Positions 26,449 through 34,035 of a stretch of DNA of 64,000 nucleotides are shown piece by piece; the first letter of the stretch is position 1, and each line of letters opens with the position of its first letter. The stretch is taken from NCBI GenBank assembly GCA_052246725.1, contig JBQQCL010000004.1. The stretch is one strand, 5' to 3'. The DNA comes from Pseudalkalibacillus sp052246725 (lineage in GTDB: Bacteria > Bacillota > Bacilli > Bacillales > Fictibacillaceae). The notes beneath the pieces are model-generated. The model had not been told where the DNA came from. It did no database searches and saw only the letters and a list, made by a program, of their open reading frames with translations. The translations under genes were made by a program, and so were the position numbers.

Positions 26449-26640
26449 TTGAACTACCCGCCACGTAGCACTCTTGCGAGTGGCTTGAAGTGGGGGATTC
26501 CTAAGAACACCAGCGTAACCGCCGGTTATGGATTAGGCGATCCCCGCAGTTCCTGCGGTTAATCGTAAGGCTTCCTTACGAAGGTTCATACTTGCGTTAA
26601 GATCTCGATCATGATGCGTCGTGCATTTGGGGCAGTCCCA
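26449..26640 (-). ncRNA. Candidate omega (reRNA) guide RNA of the tnpB element
   Basis: TnpB nucleases use an RNA made from the 3' end of tnpB and the element's right end. This interval covers the end of tnpB, a GC-rich hairpin region (AACCGCAGGAACTGCGG) and the terminal stem-loop. The guide would be the flanking minus-strand sequence that begins CGCCGAAAATCC. Inferred from position and structure only. Confidence 0.35.
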
Positions 26641-27650
26641 CTCACGTAATGCAAGATTCTTAACGTCTTTATGACGGTAGCCACAATGGGAACAAAGTTG
26701 ACTGGAAGGAAACGTCTTGGATACCACCACGATCTGCTTGCCGTACCACTTTGCTTTGTATTCAAGCATGGAACGGAAGGTTGACCAACTCACTTCACTT
26801 ATGGCTTTGCGAGGTTGTGGTTCTTAAGCATATGGGACACCTGCAAATCTTCCATACCAATAAGGTCGTGGTTTTTGACAATATGGGTAGAGATTTTATG
26901 CAAGTAATCGTTTCGTGCATTTGCAATTTTCTCGTGCATTCGGGCAATTTTAATCCGTTGCTTATGCCAATTAGAAGACCCTTTTTGACGTCTGGACAGG
27001 ACTTGTTGGGCTTTCACCAGTTTCTTTTCTAAGGTTCGAAAAAACGCAGGGTTCTTATACACCGTTCCGTCTGACAATATGGCAAAGTCCTTTAGTCCGA
27101 CATCAATCCCCACTGACGAGTTGGTTTTAGACCCATCACCTACTTCTGTTTCAACCAGAATGGACACAAAATAGTTACCACTTCGGTTTCGTCTGATTGT
27201 GGCATTGAGGATCCGTCCTTTAACCTCACGACTCTTTGCCAATTTGACGAGTCCCAGTTTGGGCAATTTGATTTTGTTTCCAACAATCGCAATATTTCCG
27301 TTTGTATATTTGGTGGTATAGGATTGGACCTTATTCTTTTTAGACTTGAATCGGGGAGGGTTGTTTTGTTTCTTGAAGAATCGTGAAAAGGAATCCGCAA
27401 GGTTCCTTAATGATGATTGAAGGGCAACACTGTCTACGTCGTTGAGCCACCGTAATTCCTTTTTCAGTTGCGTTAATTGCTTCGAACAAGTCGGATAGGT
27501 CAATCCTTTCCCTTTTTCCTGGTAGGTGGTACTCCATCGTGCCAAAAAGTGATTAAATACAAAACGACTGCAGCCGATTGTCTTCGCGATTCGAATTTCT
27601 TGTTCTTTGGTTGGATAGAGTCGAAATTTATAGGCTCTATGAACCAACAT
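26533..27650 (-). pseudogene. tnpB: TnpB RNA-guided nuclease, broken by a -1 frameshift
   Basis: The N-terminal part starts at the ATG at 27650 (MLVHRAYKFRLYPT) and runs 283 residues through the helix-turn-helix and RuvC domain. It includes D183 in SVGIDVGLKDF and E267 in IGMEDLQVS, and stops after HNLAKP at 26799. The C-terminal part continues in the -1 frame as KAISEVSWSTFRSML with the zinc finger (CSHCG...CPKC) and the third RuvC aspartate in HHDRDLNAS, ending at 26533. Losing one A from an A4 run at 26806-26808 explains the break. The split separates the third catalytic residue and zinc finger from the rest, so activity is unlikely. The long hydrophobic extension upstream of 27650 is not part of the family. 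Confidence 0.9.
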
Positions 27651-27890
27651 GGATTCCACTTCCAGAAAACGAACATTCGTTCCTATTATATCATAAAGTT
27701 TCATTTTAGGGATGAAAAAAAGAACGATTCCAAAAAAAATGAGACAAATCATGAGTCGGACAATTGAGATGGTAAGATCCATCCCTTGTCCGAAGGCGAT
27801 TCATCCCCACCCTACTCATTGGGCTATGCCCTTTCCATTCCTTGAGGATGGGGTTTTCTCGCCTGCATGATAAAACCATCTCTCTGTAGA

Positions 27891-29510
27891 TTAGAGTTTT
27901 ATCGCTTTCGGATTTCCGTTCCATAAATAATTCTGTCTTGCCAATTCCGAAATGAATCCAAATCCAAAATGATTAATGTAGTAAAAAATATTCAATACTC
28001 TCTCTTGAGGTTGGTTCTCCGGAAGAAGATGCATTTGGATATGATCGAATTTTTTCAGATCGACTTCATGTTTTTGTAAGATGGATTTTTCCATCCTTTT
28101 TTTCATATATAGGATTTGATCTTCAATGATCATCCAGTTCTTTTCGGTTAAACGATCCAGTCCTTTATCAATTTCAAAAGCAGTATTTCTTAGCTGCCTG
28201 TGTTGCTTCTTCATCACTTTCAAAGCGTGTTCGATTTCTTGATCCAGTTCGTGGTCTGTATTGTCATCCAGCCATTGTTTCTTTTCTTTTTCCACCCCGT
28301 CAAAAACGATACGCTGTGGATCCAGTGCCTTTTCTTCAATAGTCTTTTGCGTATAGTGGTCCAATAAAACAAGTGACAACCTCGGTAGGATCGGCGGCAT
28401 TTTCCTATCGAAGCTATGGAAGACCGGCTTCAATGCGCTCCAGTAATTAATTTCCCCAGGTCCCGCTACGAATGCAAGTGTAGGTAAAAGAAATTCCTGC
28501 ATTAGGGGCCTCGTGATAACATTATTACTCAATCTTGATGGTGTTGAACGAGCAATCTCTGATAATTCATTTTCATAATAAATGCATTCATTGTTCTTCC
28601 CACGGAAAGAACCATTTTCACGGATTAACAATACTCTAGCATCACGTTCTTCGATAAAGAGATGGGCATTGTTCGTTTCAGACTCAATTGGCGATTCATA
28701 CCCTAGTCTCTGTACAGCTGCCAAGCCTTGCTGAAATGAAACATCGATTTCATCATTGTTGTCAATCATGTTTTCAAAAAAGGGGCTTTCAATCTTCCGC
28801 AAGTCAGGATGGTGGGAGTCAAGAATGACAAGACCGAATTCACTGAATAAGGTAATCATCAGATAAGCGAAAAAATCAGTCAACGTATCACTTTCATTTA
28901 TAGCATTATGGACCAGATCTTTCACTTGTTGGGTATGTTCTGTTTCTCCGAATGAGCGGATCACATCTTCAGCCCATTGAAGCAAACAATCGTTTTCACA
29001 TTTGATGTGAGAAACAGACCTCATCCCTTCATATAAATTCAACTTGTGTTTTTTTAAGTGATCGCCATCAGGGACGTGGATATGATTGATCTCATCAAAA
29101 TCGTGATCCTCCCCAGCTATCCAAAAAACCGGGATGACTGGCGTGCCAAGTTGACGTTCCTTTTCTTGTGCAAACAGGATGGTAGATAGACATTTATGTA
29201 TAGTGTATAAAGGACCAGTCAACAAACCAGCTTGCTGGCCAGTTACAACCACCGTGGATTTTGAATCCTTTAATTTTTCAATATTTTCGTATGTTGGTGG
29301 CTTAGTCGGAAATGATTGATGATAGGTGAGCAGATGATCAACAAGAGCCAACCTTGGAAATCTCGTTTCTTGAAGATCCTTCCATCGATCAATATAGCTT
29401 TGTTCCTCAAACGCATTATAGTCAAATAAGGAACCAACATCAGAATTCCCCATCAAATAGGCAGAATAAAGATTTTCGTTATTTCGAAAAGGTAGCTCTA
29501 GCACTTTCAT
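27891..29510 (-). CDS. bshC: Bacillithiol biosynthesis cysteine ligase BshC
   Basis: The putative enzyme that joins cysteine to glucosaminyl-malate in the last step of bacillithiol synthesis. The 539-residue product fits the family in length and motifs: VVTGQQAGLLTGPLYTIHK, VPVFWIAGEDHDFDEINHI (here VIPVFWIAGEDHDF) and ALKPVFHSF with the preceding GPGEINYW. A coiled coil lies in the C-terminal third. AAAGGAAG precedes the ATG. In B. subtilis (yllA) it lies between ylbQ and mraZ, as here, although a tnpB element now separates it from mraZ. Confidence 0.95.
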   Translation of the reverse strand: MKVLELPFRNNENLYSAYLMGNSDVGSLFDYNAFEEQSYIDRWKDLQETRFPRLALVDHLLTYHQSFPTKPPTYENIEKLKDSKSTVVVTGQQAGLLTGPLYTIHKCLSTILFAQEKERQLGTPVIPVFWIAGEDHDFDEINHIHVPDGDHLKKHKLNLYEGMRSVSHIKCENDCLLQWAEDVIRSFGETEHTQQVKDLVHNAINESDTLTDFFAYLMITLFSEFGLVILDSHHPDLRKIESPFFENMIDNNDEIDVSFQQGLAAVQRLGYESPIESETNNAHLFIEERDARVLLIRENGSFRGKNNECIYYENELSEIARSTPSRLSNNVITRPLMQEFLLPTLAFVAGPGEINYWSALKPVFHSFDRKMPPILPRLSLVLLDHYTQKTIEEKALDPQRIVFDGVEKEKKQWLDDNTDHELDQEIEHALKVMKKQHRQLRNTAFEIDKGLDRLTEKNWMIIEDQILYMKKRMEKSILQKHEVDLKKFDHIQMHLLPENQPQERVLNIFYYINHFGFGFISELARQNYLWNGNPKAIKL

Positions 29511-29660
29511 ACATTTCTTCCTTTCTTGTAAACACGACAGACACTTTGCGAATATGAGTATAGCAAATTAATTACTACTCACCCAACAATTCTGCCTAAG
29601 GTGCAACTAGGAGGACATCGTAATGAATCTTTGTTAAAGTTTAGCTTTCCCGATCTTTTT

Positions 29661-29744
29661 AAAAAACTTGGCAAAGAAAAGCCTTGACGTAGGCTGAGCC
29701 TTAGTTGCGCTTATACTGAAGAAAGTATTTTTCTTTAAGTGTAA
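29661..29744 (+). repeat. Family-1 repeat, isolated 3' module
   Basis: AAAACTTGGCAAAGAAAAGCC, then GTAGGCTGAGCCTTAGTTG and TACTGAAGAAAGTATTTTTC. The hairpin arms are partly degenerate. It runs straight into the family-2 repeat. Confidence 0.75.
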
Positions 29745-30001
29745 ACGAAATTCGCGACACTCCAGCGGGGATAAGCGAGCCAATCGAGAAACAAGAAGCC
29801 ATGATTAAAGTTAACGGACATCAGAGCCGTTATTTGTGACAAAACCGCTGTTTCTGAAACTTTAACGGACACCACAGCCGTTATTTGTGAACAAAGCAGC
29901 TGATTTCCTATGATATTTGCGAAATAAGGTCCCTGATGTCCGTTAAGTTTGTAAATTTCCATTATATTGACCAAATAAGGTCTCCTGTGTCCGTTAACGG
30001 G
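29742..30001. repeat. Family-2 repeat with four TTAACGGACA arms
   Basis: It begins ACGAAATTCGCGACACTCCAGCGGGG. Two direct arms, TTAACGGACATCAGAGCCG at 29811 and TTAACGGACACCACAGCCG at 29862, are followed by two inverted arms, AATAAGGTCCCTGATGTCCG near 29922 and AATAAGGTCTCCTGTGTCCG near 29973. A CAGCTGATTT centre is shared with the copy at 4971-5143. No coding potential is evident. Confidence 0.78.
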
Positions 30002-30419
30002 TTAGTACAACTCAGTTTCAGCGAGGATGGAGTTCGGAAGTAAGTTATTGCAGGAAGTATTATCCAGTTCAGCGGACAGTTACTTGGATTACTCCAAACT
30101 TCCTGTGGGAGTTCGACACGGGTGGCTTCCGCTTTTCGTTTGCCCGCGGAAAGACTTGGAGTTAGCCACATTTCCACATTGCGAAGTTTATTCATTATAA
30201 GTTTAAAAATGGCTACTTTAAAACGAGAAGTTCAAGGCACGATGGTTTTGAGGACCAGAATGACGAGCGATACTTGCATGAATCGCTACGAGTTGTACCG
30301 AGGAAGCTAACATTCTAAGGTGTACTTGTAGACGCAGGTACATATGATTTATCTTTAACCCGGTAAAACCAAGTAACGCAGAAATTCGAAGTTTATCAGT
30401 CGTCCTATTTTTAAACCTC
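30002..30419. other. Gene-free region with degenerate repeat remnants
   Basis: This part of the 909-base gap upstream of bshC has no supported gene. It holds GGGTGGCTTCCGCTTTTCG followed by CCCGCGGAAAG near 30120-30155, which recurs in weaker form near 47340. It also holds GAAGTTCAAGGCACGATGG near 30227 and CTTGTAGACGCAGG near 30325; the latter 14-mer also occurs inside the family-1 long copies. Confidence 0.55.
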
Positions 30420-30806
30420 CTATTTAAGAGCAATCACACGGATGACCAACCCATACAAACAAAGCACCAAATAACCCGAAGAAAATAATAAAAAATTCAA
30501 GCGCCAAGCTGTTTTCATGATTTTAGAAAGTCCGATATCCTCATCTCTCTTCCAATACAAGATGGTAATACAAATAACAATGAGCAAAATCAAAATGACA
30601 ATAGGCCATAAAAATGTATTTCCCCATATCGTATATAGAATGACCATGACAGAGATGATCAGGAAAAAAGTTGTCACATCTGTTGCAACCATGAACGACC
30701 GCTTTTTTTGCCTGGTGATCTTCCTTGTGATCCAGTAAACCATGATCCAAGCAAGCAATGGTACTGTAACCAATATAGCCAAGGAACCCAATAAAAAATC
30801 AATCAT
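30420..30806 (-). CDS. DUF3397 family membrane protein
   Basis: A 128-residue integral membrane protein with four predicted segments: FLLGSLAILVTVPLLAWIMVYW, VTTFFLIISVMVILYTIW, FLWPIVILILLIVICITILYW and FLLFSSGYLVLCLYGLVIRV. The loops are basic (KITRQKKR). It resembles the DUF3397 proteins found next to bshC and ketopantoate reductase in Bacillus; the function is unknown. It begins 17 bases after the reductase gene stop, so the two are probably co-transcribed. Confidence 0.82.
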   Translation of the reverse strand: MIDFLLGSLAILVTVPLLAWIMVYWITRKITRQKKRSFMVATDVTTFFLIISVMVILYTIWGNTFLWPIVILILLIVICITILYWKRDEDIGLSKIMKTAWRLNFLLFSSGYLVLCLYGLVIRVIALK

Positions 30807-30823
30807 CGTTCCCCCTACTTTCT

Positions 30824-31708
30824 TTACTCTTCCATCCCTTTAATGATTTGATAGACAAATCGATTATTTGGAACCTCAATATTTTTTCCTTTAGCTGAAT
30901 TCAAGATGAAGCCGTTTATCGCTTCGATCTCGGTTCTCCGCTTATTCTCGATATCCCTTAACATGGAAGATTTGTTTAAAGAAGTATTCTCGCAGACAGC
31001 CACTAAATCCTTCCATGCTTCATGATATTTGATGTTCAAAACCTTGCATGCTTCTTCACTGAGTTGTTCCATCAAGTCGAGCCAATGCGGATTCGTCAGA
31101 AGAGCTCCATTGGGGACCCTCAAAATTGCAGTGAGAGGATTGATGACAGCGTTAATATGCAACTTTTCACTTAACATTGCATACCAATCATTTTGGTAGA
31201 AAAATGGGAATTTTTCTTTCGAGAGCTTTTCCCAATTGATTCCTGAATGGCCATCAAGATAGGGGGCGATTTTAGTCCGTCCGACACCTGTATGATTGAT
31301 TAAATGATCGGACTCTTTCATGGCACCATGTTCAACCACGCCCATGTAAATCGAATGCATTTTAAAATGCGGCAAAAATCGAAGGTGCTGCATTCCATTT
31401 TGAACAAATAGAATGGAACGTGTATTTTTGAACTTTTCTATTATTTCAGGCATTATATGTTCGACATCATAGGATTTGACTGCAACGATCAGCACATCAA
31501 TGTCATTTCTACCAGTTTCTGATAATAAACAAACCTTTGGTTGGCACGTGTATGCTGAACTCCCCGCTTTTACAGTCAATCCCATCGTATGAATCGCTTG
31601 TTGCTGTGCTTCTCTTCTGACAAAAAGTGTGACTTCATGAGCACTTTCCGCTAAATAAGCTGTAAATAATAATCCTATTGAACCACCGCCGATAACCCCG
31701 ATTTTCAT
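30824..31708 (-). CDS. ylbQ: 2-dehydropantoate 2-reductase (KPR family, YlbQ)
   Basis: An NADPH-dependent reductase family acting on ketopantoate in pantothenate synthesis; some members have other 2-oxoacid substrates. The ATG at 31708 gives a 294-residue protein beginning with the dinucleotide-binding motif MKIGVIGGGSIGLLFTAYLA. It also shows DVLIVAVKSYDVE, LFVQNGM and, in the C-terminal helical domain, KLHINAVINPLTAI and SSMLRDIENKRRTEIEAINGF. The 24 extra codons upstream lack a ribosome site and family likeness. The position matches ylbQ of B. subtilis. Confidence 0.9.
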   Translation of the reverse strand: MKIGVIGGGSIGLLFTAYLAESAHEVTLFVRREAQQQAIHTMGLTVKAGSSAYTCQPKVCLLSETGRNDIDVLIVAVKSYDVEHIMPEIIEKFKNTRSILFVQNGMQHLRFLPHFKMHSIYMGVVEHGAMKESDHLINHTGVGRTKIAPYLDGHSGINWEKLSKEKFPFFYQNDWYAMLSEKLHINAVINPLTAILRVPNGALLTNPHWLDLMEQLSEEACKVLNIKYHEAWKDLVAVCENTSLNKSSMLRDIENKRRTEIEAINGFILNSAKGKNIEVPNNRFVYQIIKGMEE

Positions 31709-31833
31709 GATAACCCCAACTTTCAACGAGATTTGTAAGATTATAGTAGCACAATTATGAAGGCTGATAAATCTTTCCATTATAATGAAGTCTAAAAAGT
31801 GAATAGTCTATATATACTTTCTTTAAATACAAA

Positions 31834-32155
31834 GGCTCATTTCTAAAAGATTTTTGCTTTTGAGTCATTTTTAAAAAATCTTGTACAAGTTGATTGAAGA
31901 GCAAGGTGCGAGACTCCTCGAAAATGAAAATCGCATTTTCTTCGTGCGATGTAACGCTGCCGAAGCTTTCCTTGTCCTGCGGGATCACCGCACGCCCCGC
32001 GGAAAGCGAGCATCCTGGAGCGGAAATCAACGACTTTTAAAGAAAACTTGGCGAGACCAAGCCTTTTGTAGGTCGAGCCTTACTTGCCCTTATACTGAAG
32101 AAAGTATTTTATACTTTCTTTAAGTGCAAGAGCATCAAAGTTTGCGCAAACAGCT
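31834..32155 (+). repeat. Family-1 repeat, long copy with internal deletion
   Basis: It begins GGCTCATTTCTAAAAGATTT and ends GCGCAAACAGCT, like the full copies. About 145-165 bp of the GC-rich centre is missing: CTGCGGGATCA joins directly to CCGCACGCCCCGCGG. Both original flanks carry TCA at the junction. A 28-base stray piece of a 3' module (ATACTTTCTTTAAATAC) precedes it. With the terminator it fills the gap between the reductase and carboxylase genes. Confidence 0.85.
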
Positions 32156-32159
32156 AATG

Positions 32160-32202
32160 CAAAAAAGATCCATAGAGCCATCTATCGATGGTCTATGGAT
32201 CA
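32160..32202 (-). terminator. Terminator of the acyl-CoA carboxylase operon
   Basis: On the minus strand GATCCATAGA and TCTATGGATC pair, with an inner CATC/GATG, followed by TTTTTT. It lies 22 bases past the carboxyltransferase stop. Confidence 0.92.
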
Positions 32203-32223
32203 ATTTAATAAATCAACGATTAC

Positions 32224-33762
32224 CTATACTGGATACACTGGGTGTTTACGTTCACTGAAAATAATTTCTTTAGACTCGTAAGCTTCGAATCGATCAATCA
32301 ACTCTTCCCGCAGGTCATCAGCAGAAACAATTTGATCGACAATCATTTCAGAAGCCAACTTATAGATATCAATATGTTCTTTGTATTCTTGATGCTTTTC
32401 CTGCACATATTTCATTCGTTCTTTCGGGTCTTCGATTTCATTGATCTTATTGGAATAAACCGCGTTGACCGCTGCTTCAGGTCCCATGACTGCAATCTGT
32501 GCCGTTGGCAGTGCGATGCAGCAATCGGGTTCGAAAGCAGGACCTGCCATAGCATATAATCCTGCACCGTATGCTTTACGGACAACAACCGATATTTTCG
32601 GAACAGTCACATCACTCATTGCTGCAATCAACTTCGCTCCATGGCGGATGATTCCTGCTCTTTCTACTTTCGTACCGATCATGAATCCTGGTACATCAGC
32701 AAGGAACAACAAAGGAATCGAGAACGCGTCACAAAGGGTAATGAACTTCGCTGCTTTGTCGGCAGAGTCGACAAACAACACCCCGCCCTTGACTTTCGGC
32801 TGATTCGCCACGATTCCAACGGTTTTTCCATCAATACGTGCAAACCCCGTCACCATTTCTGGCGCAAACAACTTTTTCATTTCATAAAATGAGCCTTCAT
32901 CGACAAGTCCGTCAATGAACTCATACATATCGAAAGGTACGTTCTGATTTTCCGGTACAATTTCGGATAAGCTTCTGCCTTGAACAGGATGTTTCCCCTC
33001 TAGTTTCAGAGGTCTTTCTTTATAGTTGGCAGGAAAATATGAAAAATAGTTGCGGGCTGATTCGATCGCTTCTTCTTCTGATGATGCAAGCACATCACCG
33101 CATCCACTGATGCTGCAATGCATTCTAGCACCGCCCATTTCTTCAAGTGTGACCTTTTCTCCGATCACCTTTTCCGCCATCCTCGGTGAGCCCAGGTACA
33201 TAGAGGCGTTCTGATCTACCATGATGACCGTGTCACAAAACGCAGGGATATATGCCCCGCCCGCAGCTGATGGTCCGAACAGGATACAGATCTGTGGCAC
33301 CATTCCAGACATTTTCACTTGATTATAAAAGATTCTACCTGCACCACGTCGGTTCGGGAACATATCAATCTGGTCCGTGATTCTGGCACCAGCTGAATCA
33401 ACTAGATAAAAGAGTGGCAACTTGAGCCTCATAGCCGTTTCCTGGATACGGATGATCTTTTCTACTGTTCTTGCTCCCCATGAACCAGCTTTTACAGTAG
33501 AATCATTGGCCATTACACATACTTTTTGACCGTTCACTTTCCCGATTGCCGTTATGACACCGTCAGCAGGCAACCCTTCTGCTTGGTTATTTGCGAATTT
33601 TCCATCTTCAATCTTATAAGAATCATCATCGAACAATAAATCGAGACGTTTACGGACGAACAATTTATTTTGTGTTTTCAGCTTCTCATGATACTTTTCA
33701 GCACCACCCGCTTCAATCCTTGCTTTCGTCTCATTCAATGTTTCATTAATTGTTTTCAACAT
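32224..33762 (-). CDS. Acyl-CoA carboxylase, carboxyltransferase (beta) subunit
   Basis: A 512-residue carboxyltransferase of the propionyl-/methylcrotonyl-CoA carboxylase type, with both crotonase-fold halves in one chain. Motifs include KLPLFYLVDSAGARI, GPSAAGGAYIPAFCDTVIMV in the N-terminal half and VPGFMIGTKVERAGIIRHGAKL and KAYGAGLYAMAG in the C-terminal half. It would transfer carboxylate from biotin to an acyl-CoA. The substrate cannot be read from the sequence. AAGGAGG precedes the ATG. It is the third gene of an operon with a biotin carrier and biotin carboxylase; a terminator follows. The closest B. subtilis relative is probably YngE. Confidence 0.9.
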   Translation of the reverse strand: MLKTINETLNETKARIEAGGAEKYHEKLKTQNKLFVRKRLDLLFDDDSYKIEDGKFANNQAEGLPADGVITAIGKVNGQKVCVMANDSTVKAGSWGARTVEKIIRIQETAMRLKLPLFYLVDSAGARITDQIDMFPNRRGAGRIFYNQVKMSGMVPQICILFGPSAAGGAYIPAFCDTVIMVDQNASMYLGSPRMAEKVIGEKVTLEEMGGARMHCSISGCGDVLASSEEEAIESARNYFSYFPANYKERPLKLEGKHPVQGRSLSEIVPENQNVPFDMYEFIDGLVDEGSFYEMKKLFAPEMVTGFARIDGKTVGIVANQPKVKGGVLFVDSADKAAKFITLCDAFSIPLLFLADVPGFMIGTKVERAGIIRHGAKLIAAMSDVTVPKISVVVRKAYGAGLYAMAGPAFEPDCCIALPTAQIAVMGPEAAVNAVYSNKINEIEDPKERMKYVQEKHQEYKEHIDIYKLASEMIVDQIVSADDLREELIDRFEAYESKEIIFSERKHPVYPV

Positions 33763-33810
33763 ATTATTCCTCCTTCATTGCTGTAGAAAAGAACGAGCGC
33801 TCATTCACTT

Positions 33811-34023
33811 TTATTTCATGACAACAAGGACGTCACCTTCATTGACGAAATCACCGACATTTACGTTTACAGAAGCTACTTCACCTTCAGTTGCTGCTTC
33901 AATCGGAATTTCCATTTTCATTGATTCCAATGTAAGTACTGCTTGTCCTGTTGTGATTGTTTCTCCTTCTGATACCAATACGTTCAATACTGTACCTGCC
34001 ATTGATGCTGTAATCTCTTTCAT
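33811..34023 (-). CDS. Biotin/lipoyl carrier protein of acyl-CoA carboxylase
   Basis: A stand-alone 70-residue biotinyl domain. The biotinylation motif ESMKMEIPI has its lysine at about residue 36. The domain is flanked by the mirrored strands MAGTVLNVLVSEGETITTG and GEVASVNVNVGDFVNEGD. Unlike AccB of fatty acid synthesis it lacks the N-terminal extension. It lies between the carboxylase (12 bases upstream) and carboxyltransferase (48 bases downstream), as expected for an operon encoding one complex. Confidence 0.95.
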   Translation of the reverse strand: MKEITASMAGTVLNVLVSEGETITTGQAVLTLESMKMEIPIEAATEGEVASVNVNVGDFVNEGDVLVVMK

Positions 34024-34035
34024 GTTGTACCACTC

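Larger units (their letters stand above)
26449..27869 (-). mobile_element. IS200/IS605-type element carrying only tnpB (IS1341-like)
   Basis: The element contains tnpB but no Y1 transposase gene. The right end (minus-strand 3' side) has the subterminal hairpin CACTC-GCAA-GAGTG inside CCAC...GTGG, followed by CGGGTAGTTCAA. The left end near 27869 follows TTTTAT and has a hairpin region with AAAACCCCATCC and GGGTGGGGATG. Both ends are estimated by resemblance to IS605-family ends, so each could be off by several bases. The element lies between the bshC stop codon (27891) and the terminator at 26299-26334 and disrupts no gene. Confidence 0.75.

Noticed and set aside
26799..26815. Programmed -1 frameshifting in tnpB
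   Set aside because: No X-XXY-YYZ slippery site is present at the junction; loss of one A from a short A-run is simpler.
27651..27782. Hydrophobic N-terminal extension of the tnpB frame
   Set aside because: TnpB proteins begin at the MLVHRAYKFRLYPT region; the extension comes from reading the element's left end.
29735..30195. Short minus-strand open frames in the gap upstream of bshC
   Set aside because: They fall within family-2 and degenerate repeats and have no ribosome sites.
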